Below are positions 1-6,569 of a DNA stretch of 11,641 nt, piece by piece. The stretch is from assembly GCA_003024985.2 (NCBI GenBank), contig PXIH01S0003335.1. The stretch is one strand, 5' to 3'. The translations under genes were made by a program, and so were the position numbers. Source of the DNA: Euperipatoides rowelli. Lineage: Eukaryota > Onychophora > Udeonychophora > Euonychophora > Peripatopsidae. Positions within the stretch are counted from its first letter, which is position 1. The number at the start of each line of letters is the position of its first letter. Below the pieces are notes generated by a model. It was not told where the DNA came from and did no database searches. It saw nothing but the letters and a program-made list of their open reading frames with translations.

Positions 1-236
1 CTTTCTGAAAGATAGAAAAAAAAATGAGGTGCTTTCAACCCAGTAGTTTGAATCGCTTCGAGGTTATGTTCCACCGTTTGCGTAATGCAACAAAGTTACA
101 TGATGAGTAGAAATGATATCAACTGAACTACCAGTTGAATAATAGCGGGCAGTCAGTATTGAAATCATGAATAGTGTAAATAGATTGTAAATAGGGAGGA
201 CAAGATTCGCCTCAGCCGTTTAAATGAAAAAAAATC
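1..236 (+). mobile_element. SINE A, 5' part cut off by the window edge
   Basis: Read on the plus strand, this segment has the layout of the other SINEs in the window: a body, then TGTAAATA-type words (about 174-193), then a short conserved block GATTCGCCTCAGCCG (204-218), then an A-rich end (about 226-234). The block is repeated exactly, in opposite orientation, at 680-694 inside SINE B. Further patchy similarity to SINE B runs to the window edge; for example CTTTCTGAAAG at position 1 matches the reverse complement of CTTTCCGAAAG at about 897-907. The tRNA-like head is not present and would lie upstream of position 1. It makes no protein; as a SINE it would have been an RNA polymerase III transcript copied by a LINE reverse transcriptase. 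The assignment rests on similarity to B; no TSD can be checked here. Confidence 0.6.
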
Positions 237-247
237 AAGTACCGGTA

Positions 248-611
248 TTTGGCTAGTTTACTTTTTTGTATATACAGTATAATTTTTTTCACTTTCAAAT
301 GTATTTAATGTTTTATGAAGTAATAAATGTGTGCAATCCCGTTTTTAAATTTTTTTTTAAAAAAATATGTTCTTTGAGAACATAAAATGATAATTCTTTT
401 AATTCATTTTATGTGCTTGATATACTGTATAAGGATCTATTCTAACTTTGAATGAATTAAAAGATTTATCACTTAAGTTCTCAAAGAACATATATATATA
501 TATTTTTAATTTTTTAAGATGGGATTGCACCACTTTAAACTTCATAAAACATTAAACAAAATACATTTGAAAGTGAAAAACAATATATGCCAAAAAGTAA
601 ACTAGCCACAA
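248..611. mobile_element. Palindromic (fold-back) MITE, 364 bp, probable TA target-site duplication
   Basis: The whole segment is an imperfect inverted repeat, with arms of about 160 bp around a loop of about 42 bp (409-450). Exactly matching stretches include 331-340 with 521-530, 366-381 with 477-492 (16 bp), and 395-408 with 451-464 (14 bp). The outer ends read TTTGGCTAGTTTAC on the left and, reverse-complemented, TTGTGGCTAGTTTAC on the right, and each is flanked by TA (246-247 and 612-613). This is the structure of a nonautonomous Tc1/mariner-type MITE, although TA dinucleotides are common here and the superfamily is inferred. There is no coding capacity. It lies between two SINEs pointing tail to tail. 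A transcript of it would fold into a long double-stranded RNA. Confidence 0.65.
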
Positions 612-635
612 TATTGTGAACAAATAAAAATAGAA

Positions 636-1023
636 TCTTTTTTTTTTTTTTATGACACCAGTGTGTCTAGCCTGCCTGACGGCTGAGGCGAATCGTTTCA
701 TTCTCTTATATACACCATTTACACACATTCATACAATATTTACAATTTTGTGTATTGCATGCTGACGACCAGAAATTCTCCTGAATGTTCAGCCGTAATA
801 CTGTTCTTGTTTTCACGTTATTTAGTAAATTCATATCTCAATAACGCAAAGTCAGAGAACTAAACTGACTGGTTTAAAAGAACCCTATCCTCCCAATCTT
901 TCCGAAAGAAAGAGAATTGGGAGATAGTTGATAGTCGGACAGCACGAGCCTCAAATCTGGCTCGCGCCGACACCAAGAACACGAAGCAGCGCAGCTCAAC
1001 CCACTGCGCCACTGGCCCTTGGC
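636..1023 (-). mobile_element. tRNA-derived SINE B, full length, with 10-bp TSD
   Basis: On the minus strand the head begins near 1021 and contains a textbook polymerase III box A, TGGCGCAGTGG (complement of 1001-1011), followed by a degenerate box B-like GCCAGATTTGAGGC near 950-965. The element ends in a run of 14 A (complement of 638-651). Just before this tail is a perfect stem-loop: GACAC and GTGTC (654-658 and 663-667) around a 4-base loop. The insertion is bounded by AAAAATAGAA at 626-635 and at 1024-1033, a 10-bp target-site duplication as made by target-primed reverse transcription. A second, 8-bp stem (890-897 with 916-923) lies in the body. It shares GATTCGCCTCAGCCG with SINE A. No protein is encoded. 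Confidence 0.85.
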
Positions 1024-1078
1024 AAAAATAGAAACTTATTCACAGAAATTAATTACTTTGTCTTGTCTTCTACAATAG

Positions 1079-1331
1079 TCAACAAATAACAATAGTAGCC
1101 TACACTTTACCAGCTACTCTCAGCCTGTTGCAATGATGAACAATTATACTATTTTCCAAACAATATCAGAAGCTAAGATTGCTGCAGGTTTATTTGACAA
1201 AGTATTTCCGGATCCTCAATTTTGGAGATTTAATAATAAACTATCTGCATCGTACTATCATAGTCAACTTCCTGCGTGATTTGAATGATTACCGATTTTA
1301 AAATCATGCATTGCAAATTCATTTATGCTTG
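1079..1331 (+). pseudogene. Degenerate fragment of an unidentified, possibly transposon-associated protein
   Basis: A frame is open from 1079 to a TGA at 1277-1279, with an ATG at 1133 that would give 48 residues. It contains ISEAKIAAGLF followed by DPQFWRFNN. Just beyond, in another frame (from 1260), IVNFLRDLNDYRF follows and then stops. The order of these two pieces recalls, from memory, a conserved domain found in many arthropod genomes with a K-I-x-x-G-x-F start, a D-x-x-F step and an NFLG-like segment further on. If that is right, this is a broken copy with a frameshift near 1255 and the usual GPQIR-like motif lost. I cannot name the family. The resemblance is short and could be chance; it may also be non-coding spacer between SINEs B and C. 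Confidence 0.3.
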
Positions 1332-1522
1332 AAAATAGTATAAACACGACTATTGTGATATCTGTTCCGCAACACGTATCGGAAAAGAATTCGCTATGTC
1401 TGTGTTAATGTGGCTTAAGAGGCAATAGTTTGGCCTAATGATCTGCATTGAAATAATCTGAAATTATTTTAGAGACTGTCAAGCAACCATCAATTCTGCT
1501 ACCAGTACAGATGCAATAGAAC

Positions 1523-1856
1523 TTTTTTTTGTTTTGCAATTTTATTTACACATATACAACTATTTTATTAATTTTTTACAATCACTGGATACAACAATGA
1601 TGATGTTCTTATATTCAGTGAGCCATATTGCGTATTTTCATTTTCCATTTAAACATCAGCCATAAATCAAATTCCAGTCTGACTTATGATTCTTTACTAT
1701 ATCTAGAACGAGAAAAAAAACCCTGGTGTTGACCGATGGCCAAAGAAAATTTGCCATTTTCCAACACCGGTGTTGCTCAGGATCAAACTAACGACCCCTT
1801 ATATGAACAAATTCCGGTGGGAATGATGTTAACCACTGGACCACCGGGAGCAGTAC
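1523..1856 (-). mobile_element. tRNA-derived SINE C (GTAC-head family)
   Basis: Reverse-complemented, the element starts GTACTGCTCC (1847-1856) and has a perfect box A, TGGTCCAGTGG (complement of 1833-1843), and a box B-like AGTTTGATCC (complement of 1780-1789). The body shares the block around TGTATCC with SINEs L and H. The end reads TGTAAATAAAATTG and then a short A-rich tail (complement of 1523-1530). It belongs with E, H and L, which share the GTAC start. The 3' stem-loop seen in those copies is shortened or lost here. I found no convincing target-site duplication. It has no coding capacity. Confidence 0.78.
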
Positions 1857-1995
1857 AATCTTATTTTTTAATTATTATTAACAACTATGTTTAACCCTGC
1901 AGTTGTTTTTGTTTGATATTCATTTGGTTTGTATATCTTATTTCTACACACAATATTCAGTGTCTTGATTTGCTGAATACAATAGTTAGAGAATC

Positions 1996-2230
1996 TGCCC
2001 TGAGAGGCTGGTCCAGTCATGAAAGCTGCTGACTGGGCTAAACCAGTAAGCTCAAGGTTACTGGTTCAAATCCAGGGAAAGACCTTTCCCCTGGAATTTG
2101 TCCAAATTTAGAAAAGTTTTTTTCTTGTTTCTAAAAACATATATATGATTTTTAAGAAATGAATTTGAATTATGATTTATAAAAATCGTAATTCAAATTC
2201 AGTTGTGAATGAAATGAGAATCCATCACAA
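1996..2230 (+). mobile_element. tRNA-derived SINE D with 11-bp TSD
   Basis: The head contains a box A-like TGGTCCAGTCA (2009-2019) and a perfect box B, GGTTCAAATCC (2063-2073), about 44 bases apart, which fits a tRNA-derived polymerase III promoter. The insertion is flanked by GTTAGAGAATC at 1985-1995 and 2231-2241, an exact 11-bp duplication. The 3' part contains a strong 19-bp hairpin (2160-2201). The usual A-run is missing; the last bases before the TSD instead repeat the flanking sequence. It lacks the TGTAAATA word of the other SINEs, so it may be a different family or have an eroded tail. Confidence 0.75.
2160..2201. repeat. 19-bp hairpin in the 3' part of SINE D
   Basis: Positions 2160-2178 pair with 2183-2201 across a 4-base loop (ATAA). 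Eighteen of the 19 positions are Watson-Crick pairs and the remaining one is a G-T wobble in RNA. It lies in the 3' third of the SINE, where the other SINE copies here also carry a stem-loop, but the stem is much longer. Confidence 0.85.
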
Positions 2231-2250
2231 GTTAGAGAATCCATCACAAG
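2216..2250. repeat. Short tandem duplication overlapping the 3' TSD of SINE D
   Basis: GAGAATCCATCACAAG occurs at 2216-2231 and again at 2235-2250, giving a 19-base period. The second copy overlaps the right-hand target-site duplication of SINE D (2231-2241). Replication slippage, or a re-copied junction during insertion, would both explain it. Confidence 0.85.
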
Positions 2251-2281
2251 ATACAAACTATAATAAAAGGAGTTTAGATTG

Positions 2282-2661
2282 GTACTGCCCTGGTGGTACA
2301 GAGGTCTAGACTTATGCTGCTGGAGCTAGGGTATATATGGGAGGTTGATGGTTCGATCCCCAGGCAACCCTAATGTGGAAAGCAGACATTTTCTTGCCAT
2401 GCTAGAACATACCAGGGATTGTTTCTGTTCTTATCCTTGCAGATTAAACTGTTGTACCATTAAAATTGGATTTATGGCAAAAGGAACTTGTATACAACTG
2501 ATTCCATTGGATTCTCTGATTGAGAAGAATAGCGAAGAAACGTAACACTGTAGGTGGAAGAAATGATGCCTGTAAATTATCATTTAAACTTTGATTTGTA
2601 CTTATGTAAATAAATTTCATGTTTCACCCCTCAGGAGTGAAACATTTGAAAGAAAAAAAAA
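2282..2661 (+). mobile_element. tRNA-derived SINE E (GTAC-head family), full length
   Basis: The head starts GTACTGCCC and carries a box A-like element at 2291-2304 (TGGTGGTACAGAGG) and a perfect box B, GGTTCGATCCC, at 2350-2360. The body is followed by TGTAAATAAA (about 2605-2614), a stem-loop at 2622-2642 (TTTCAC and GTGAAA arms with an inner CC-GG step and one bulged A), and an A-run at 2653-2661. A 66-codon open frame from 2345 lies wholly within the SINE and is not a gene. I could not find a clear target-site duplication. Similarity with H and L is clear at both the head and the tail. Confidence 0.83.
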
Positions 2662-2705
2662 GCAGTCTGGTTCAATGGCAAAATAGAAAAACATTTCAAT
2701 GATAA
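2662..2705 (+). pseudogene. Possible upstream scrap of the YIDD non-LTR retrotransposon
   Basis: This 44-base piece lies between the tail of SINE E and the left TSD of SINE F (AATGATAA, 2698-2705). If SINE F and the hAT element are removed in thought, this piece abuts 4141 onward. One frame then runs without interruption through AAC ATT TCA ATG ATA AAT into the YIDD codons at 4139-4150. A stop (TAG) lies a few codons upstream. The stretch is too short to identify on its own; the assignment depends on the insertion reconstruction. Confidence 0.35.
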
Positions 2706-3088
2706 TTTTTTAAAAAAATAAATTTCCCTATAACGGGGGATATACTGTAATCATTTATTTACAATTTAAGAAATACATGATTACATTCTTCTATTTCAGA
2801 AATGTATTCGAAGCAGATCTTCATCTGTACATTCTCTTGAGTAAATCTGAGGCAGTTCATTATGAGTGCTGTATTCCCACCTCCGACCCAGGCTAACAGG
2901 AAGAAATATCAGTGCATTGGAGATTTAATGATCTCTTCCTTTACGGAAAAATTCTGCCTTTCACCTGGGCTCCGAAAAAAACCCCGGAGATACTAGCACC
3001 CCCAGAGATTGAACCTGTCCCCGGGACTACATGTCTTGAGAAACAGCAGCCCAATACGTTACAAACTGAGCAAATGCTCCTCGACTCT
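2706..3088 (-). mobile_element. tRNA-derived SINE F with 8-bp TSD
   Basis: On the minus strand the head has a box A-like TGCTCAGTTTGTAACG (complement of 3057-3072) and a box B-like GGTTCAATCTC (complement of 3005-3015). The element ends with TGTAAATA (complement of 2756-2763), a CCC/GGG stem-loop (about 2722-2741) and an AT-rich tail. It is flanked by AATGATAA at 2698-2705 and 3089-3096; the right copy overlaps the TSD of the neighbouring hAT element. It shares with SINE G the internal block GTATTCGAAG...ATCTTCATCTG (about 2804-2828 and 6659-6680) and the rest of the body, so F and G form one subfamily. Open frames across it (for example 2912-3103) are incidental. Confidence 0.8.
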
Positions 3089-3271
3089 AATGATAAATTA
3101 TAGAGATGGGCGATAAGATAAATGGCCGATTAGTGATTACTCACGTTTTAAGTTTTTAACTAATTAAACCATACCATTCCACTCATTTCAATTATTTCTC
3201 TAAACTATTTATTTATTCCAATCAAGAGATCACATTAAATGCTATATACTTGCTGACGCTAAATTAGCCTA

Positions 3272-3307
3272 TATTAGAACATTTTATTTATTTTTAACAT
3301 ATTAGAA
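3272..3307. repeat. 28-bp duplication at the left side of the inner MITE
   Basis: TATTAGAACATTTTA occurs at 3272-3286 and, beyond the inner MITE, at 3681-3695. A further TATTAGAA stands at 3300-3307 directly left of the MITE. Without the MITE and one TSD copy, the site would have been a 28-base tandem repeat beginning TATTAGAA, so the MITE entered the second unit of a pre-existing short duplication. Confidence 0.7.
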
Positions 3308-3680
3308 CAGTGTTTCTTAACCTTCTTATTATCGCGGACCGACAATGAATTATTTATTTTTTAGTGAAAACCTTACTGATATCATGTTCTTAGCACCGTT
3401 TAAAAATTACAATCGGAGTTAATAGAGTTATAGCCTATATAAGTGATATTAAAACTTTGTCAGTCATCGTTTATGTCTTTATAAAGTGAAGACGTTAATT
3501 ATTTAGTTTTAATTTTCTTTTACTGATCTACTTTAATATTACATCCTTTCTCTCATCATTTAATAATAATAACTAGCAACGATAATACCATAATAATGTG
3601 ATATAAATATGTCTTTTTTTATGCATGTTTTTCTGTGGATCGGTGAAATTATTCCATGAACCGGTGGTTATGAAATACTG
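3308..3680. mobile_element. hAT-type MITE, 373 bp, nested in the larger hAT element
   Basis: The left end is CAGTGTTTCTTAACC and the right end, reverse-complemented, CAGTATTTCATAACC, matching at 13 of 15 positions. It is flanked by an exact 8-bp duplication, TATTAGAA, at 3300-3307 and 3681-3688. The CAGTGTTTCTTAACC-type end is characteristic of hAT nonautonomous elements. There is no open frame of note. It interrupts the hAT element at 3101-4132 and must therefore be the younger insertion. Confidence 0.88.
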
Positions 3681-3739
3681 TATTAGAACATTTTAATTTA
3701 CCAGCGTAAAGATTTTGTTCTGTCTACCAAGCCTGGGCA

Positions 3740-3775
3740 CTTTTACTATTATAAAATTCTTTTACTATTATAAAA
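3740..3775. repeat. Two-unit 19-bp tandem repeat
   Basis: CTTTTACTATTATAAAA starts at 3740 and again at 3759, inside the larger hAT element. It is a simple local duplication in AT-rich DNA with no evident function. Confidence 0.75.
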
Positions 3776-4132
3776 AAAAAGAATTCTAACAATTACTGTT
3801 ATTTTTTTATGTATTACCGTATTATTATTATTTTAACCCTTAAACTGATAAAATATTTTATACTCATTAAAATATCTTTTTAAACTTAAAAAAAGGGCCA
3901 ATATTTTATTTTACATTTTATTGATAAATAATGAATTTAAGAGCAACAATAAAAGTAAAAAAAAAGAAGAAATTTGCTCAAAATTTAAGGAAAGAAAATC
4001 AATGCAACATTTTTTAAAAATCATATTTAAATCATTTTAATGCCTTGTTTTTTTGTCCAAATTTATTATTATAACTAATCGCCCGACTACCGATTACCTT
4101 GATAATAAGCTGATTAAATCGGTCCATCACTA

Positions 4133-4385
4133 ATAAATTATATAGATGATGTGTCAATAATTGTAAGCAGTATTAGTGAAATTGAAAGGTATATAAGGTT
4201 TTGCAGGAATTTGAGTTAATGACTGGATCATTAGTCATTTGGAATAAGTCTTGTGTATATGATATTAAAATAGAAAAATTGCAACATGAGCTCATATTGC
4301 ATATTCCAATACAGAATACACAAGATAAAATTATGAAGATGCTTACAGGAATAATGGAAATACTCAAAAACAAAAAGAATTAAAG
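4133..4385 (+). pseudogene. Non-LTR retrotransposon RT remnant (YIDD motif)
   Basis: From 4139 the frame reads YIDDVSIIVSSISEIERYI. YIDD is the catalytic F/YxDD motif of reverse transcriptase; VSS...ER is the usual spacing after it in LINE RTs. That frame stops at 4217-4219. A one-base shift near 4200 continues it as FELMTGSLVIWNKS, the segment that follows the catalytic motif (F-x-x-x-TG-x-x-x-NW-x-KS-like). The protein would have copied LINE RNA at a nicked target site. It is a dead fragment: the fingers and upstream palm are lost at the SINE F/hAT insertions, and SINE K interrupts the downstream side. TSD copies of both inserts bound it. The W-x-KS pattern is of the L1/Tx1 or R2/R4 kind, but I cannot place the clade. 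Confidence 0.75.
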
Positions 4386-4670
4386 TGTCCCGTCTTCATG
4401 GCGCAGGCTGTCTAGTGCAGTATGTTTTCACTTGAGGATGATGACGTAAAGCTGAGACGTCCCAGGTTCATGTCGCAATTAGAGCCAGCTTTGAAAAAGT
4501 GTTTCCCAGGCTTGCCAGGTTTTTAACTGAGTACGTTGCCTCTTTCAGAACCTAATTAGTAAATTATTAAAAAATTATAAGTGTAATTCGCAGTTCCTTC
4601 GGGAAGATTTTCAAGCTAGTTAAAATATATATCTCTTCCTCTTGGATTCATTTTTTTTTAAAAAAAAAAA
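4386..4670 (+). mobile_element. tRNA-derived SINE K inserted in the LINE remnant
   Basis: The head carries a box A-like TGGCGCAGGCTG (4399-4410) and a box B-like AGGTTCATGT (4464-4473). Near the 3' end is a compact hairpin, TTCC-TTCG-GGAA (4594-4605), whose RNA would have a C(UUCG)G tetraloop, an especially stable form. The tail ends in mixed T/A runs, with A at about 4660-4670. The flanks GAATTAAAG (4377-4385) and GGATTAAAG (4671-4679) match at 8 of 9 bases and are taken as the TSD. Joining the flanks brings together two pieces of the same LINE reading frame, which supports these boundaries independently. Confidence 0.75.
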
Positions 4671-4980
4671 GGATTAAAGCATCAACAAAAGATTGGGTAA
4701 AAAAAGTGCAATTAATAAATAATATAATACCACTATTTACTTTTTATTTCCCATTTACTGTGATCACAAAAAAAATTTAGGAATCAAATAGAAAAGCAAT
4801 TTTCAAATGCAAGATATGGAAAATTTAAAATAATGGCAAATATCTAAAGCATATTACCTGTTAAAGAATGGACGTCTTGAGCTCTTAATTCTACAGTCAA
4901 CAATGTTACAAAAACTAATCAATTGTCCTGGAATAATTAAAGACTCAATAATAAAACAATGGATAACAAATACACAATGA
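4671..4980 (+). pseudogene. C-terminal part of the YIDD non-LTR retrotransposon, decayed
   Basis: From 4673 one frame reads IKASTKDWVKKVQLINNI and then IPLFTFYFPFTVITKKI before a stop at about 4780. This fits the RT thumb region of LINEs, where a W-basic segment is followed by P-x-x-x-Y-x-F-x-F/P. After more damage, a last frame from 4873 to the TGA at 4978 gives 35 residues beginning RLELLILQSTMLQKLI and containing IIKQWI, similar in style to the GGLGLLxLxxQxxALxLxWI region downstream of LINE RTs. It continues the YIDD fragment on the other side of SINE K. Several stops and frameshifts show that it is not functional. The match is by pattern only. Confidence 0.6.
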
Positions 4981-5061
4981 AAAAAGAAACAAACTGAATA
5001 TTTAATTTATCTGGAAATTATTTTCTTATACTGATATGTTCTTTCCTCTAAGATGCTAAGA

Positions 5062-5281
5062 TTTTTTTTTTTTTTTTTAATTTTTATTTTAATTATAATT
5101 TGAAAAAACCCACGGGTTTTTCTTACTATTTACACTATGTACAAACTTAATTACGTTGAAAAAAAGTCTACTTGTATAAAGTATAATCCAAGGTTAGCTC
5201 TTTCTCGGATTCGAACCAGTGATGAGCTTGGTCACTGTAGCGCCGAGTCAGAGTGATTTCTAACTTGACTTAGCCCCGCAG
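5062..5281 (-). mobile_element. tRNA-derived SINE I
   Basis: On the minus strand there is a perfect box B, GGTTCGAATCC (complement of 5207-5217), and a plausible box A, GGGCTAAGTCAAGTTAG, near 5260-5276. The 3' end has TGTAAATA (complement of about 5127-5134) followed by a perfect 8-bp stem, AAAAACCC with GGGTTTTT (5104-5111 and 5114-5121), and a 17-base A tail (complement of 5062-5078). Possible imperfect TSD words are GCTAAGA at 5054 and GGCTAAAT at about 5281. Its head end abuts the tail of SINE L, so two minus-strand SINEs stand in series. Confidence 0.75.
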
Positions 5282-5290
5282 GCTAAATAT

Positions 5291-5619
5291 GTTTCACCTG
5301 ACGGTAGAAATGAACGTTTATTTACAATATATATACTGTATATTTTTTTGTATTATTTACAATCTTCATGTACAGGATACATGTGATGATTATTCAGTGT
5401 ATCTATTTCCGTTCCTGGTCCGCCATAATTCCAATTCTTGAGTGAAAATTCTATTTTAGGTATACATACAACGAGAAAAATTCCCCGGTTCTGTACGACA
5501 ACAAAATAAAATTCCGTCATCCCTCAGCGCCGGGCTGCTTAGGGATCGAACCTGATCCCCTTATGTGCACATGCTCTGGCAGCCAACAGCCTAGACTACT
5601 GGACCATCGGAGCTGTACA
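5291..5619 (-). mobile_element. tRNA-derived SINE L (GTAC-head family), A-tail missing
   Basis: Reverse-complemented, the head begins GTACAGCTCC (near 5617), has a box A, TGGTCCAGTAGT (complement of 5595-5606), and a perfect box B, GGTTCGATCCC (complement of 5542-5552). The tail has TGTAAATAAA and then a stem-loop at 5292-5310 (TTTC and GAAA arms, ACC and GGT inner pairs, loop GTCA). There is no A-run: SINE I begins almost at once. It is closely related to SINE H, with a 21-base identical block (5573-5593 against 5680-5700), and points head to head with it. Confidence 0.83.
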
Positions 5620-5654
5620 AAAATATTTTAATGGTTTAATAATTGTATTGTAGG

Positions 5655-5998
5655 GTACAGCTCTGGTGGTCTAATGGTTTAGGCTGTTGGCTGCCAGAGC
5701 TAGTGAATATAAGGGGATTGGGTTCTATCTCTGGGCAGCCCTGGAGCTGAGGGATGACAGAATTTTCTTTCGTCATTGTATGGCTTACAGGGTTTTTTTT
5801 TCTCTTTATATGCTACTAGTGAATGATTTTTCTCGTTAAAATTGCTTTTTTGGTGAATACTGAACTGAACCTGGATTATCCGAATAGCATCATTGTTGTA
5901 TCCTGTATCAACTGCCTATATACTGTATGTATATAGATATTGTAAATAAAATTGGTCATTTCACCTTTCGGGATGAAAATTAAAAAAAAAAAAAAAAT
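5655..5998 (+). mobile_element. tRNA-derived SINE H (GTAC-head family) with exact 9-bp TSD
   Basis: The head starts GTACAGCTCTGG, with a box A-like TGGTCTAATGG (5667-5677) and a box B-like GGTTCTATCTC (5721-5731). The 3' end has TGTAAATAAAATT (from 5941), a stem-loop at 5959-5978 (TTTCA and TGAAA arms, inner CC-GG, one bulged A) and an A-run of about 15 (to 5997). It is bounded by TATTGTAGG at 5646-5654 and 5999-6007, an exact TSD. This is the best preserved SINE in the window in terms of borders. It points away from SINE L, with 35 bases between the two heads. Confidence 0.92.
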
Positions 5999-6135
5999 TA
6001 TTGTAGGCAAATTCTTATTATGTCCATTTTAAATTAAATTATAAATTTTGTATTTTGACAAAAATATAAATATTTTTAAACTATAAATGTGTTTTTTTTT
6101 TTTTATGACCTAATCCTGAACATTTTTTGTCAGGG

Positions 6136-6418
6136 TTTTTTTTTTTTAATATTTAAAAAATAAATTTCCTGTTATCAACGAGAAATTTAGTTTATGAGAA
6201 GTTAATGCATTAATTATTCAAGAATTTAAATTACTAATTAGACTACTAAAGGTTCTTAAAGAGCCGGCGGCACACAAAGTAAAAAAACCCTTAGCAGGAT
6301 GGTCTAAGCCAGGAGAAAAATCATTCCATAACTGACTCAGCTGGGAATCGAAGCTGTGTTCTTCCCAGCATATGACCTCGACTTGATAGCAGCCAGCATC
6401 GCTAACAACTGAATCAGG
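6136..6418 (-). mobile_element. tRNA-derived SINE J
   Basis: On the minus strand the head has a box A-like TTCAGTTGTTAGCG (near 6400-6413) and a box B, GCTTCGATTCCC (complement of 6343-6354). The far end has an A-run (complement of 6136-6147) preceded by a stem-loop in which AAATTTC and GAAATTT (6162-6168 and 6182-6188) pair, with an inner GTT-AAC step. The middle, about 6190-6300, is not recognisably like the other copies, and there is no TGTAAATA word. The right border is uncertain by several bases; only TCAGG recurs at the two ends, which is too short to count as a TSD. Confidence 0.65.
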
Positions 6419-6569
6419 ACTTTTATCTAGATTTGGTCAAGAATTTAAGTTGGTTCTACAATAATAATCCTAAGTATGAACAAGTCAAGTTTATTTACTT
6501 TGCTTAAATGTGGTTAAATAGTCTAAAATTTCTTATAAAGTATTTACAGAAATGTGCTGAGGAGGAACT

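Larger units (their letters stand above)
3101..4132. mobile_element. Nonautonomous hAT-type DNA transposon, 1032 bp
   Basis: The left end reads TAGAGATGGGCGAT and the right end, reverse-complemented, TAGTGATGGACCGAT. These are inverted terminal repeats of about 14 bp with two mismatches and one extra base. Subterminal motifs such as CGATTAGT also recur in inverted orientation near both ends (about 3128 and 4078). It is flanked by an exact 8-bp duplication, ATAAATTA, at 3093-3100 and 4133-4140. An 8-bp TSD and a T/CAG-GATGGGC-type end are typical of the hAT superfamily. There is no transposase frame; the interior is AT-rich and holds a second MITE at 3308-3680, so the element was only about 650 bp before that insertion. 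It was mobilised in trans, if at all. Confidence 0.88.

Noticed and set aside
1-907. One single ~900-bp inverted duplication
   Set aside because: The inner 364 bp is much more alike than the outer arms, it has its own ends, and SINE B has an independent 10-bp TSD; two SINEs plus a palindromic MITE explain it better.
2345-2545. 66-codon open frame on the plus strand
   Set aside because: It lies wholly inside SINE E and begins next to the box B promoter; no protein family is recognisable.
2912-3103. 63-codon open frame on the plus strand
   Set aside because: It runs antisense through SINE F and into the end of the hAT element; its sequence matches the corresponding SINE G region at DNA level, not as a protein.
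4173-4373. 66-codon open frame on the minus strand
   Set aside because: It is antisense to the YIDD reverse-transcriptase remnant and overlaps the better supported sense frames.
5333-5345. TATATACTGTATAT as a promoter or operator
   Set aside because: It lies within SINE L, and the same word recurs throughout the window; no gene start is near.
1001-6413. Functional tRNA genes, suggested by perfect box A and box B matches
   Set aside because: The acceptor, anticodon and T-arm stems do not form complete cloverleaves by eye, and the matches sit at the 5' ends of A-tailed repeats; they are SINE heads.
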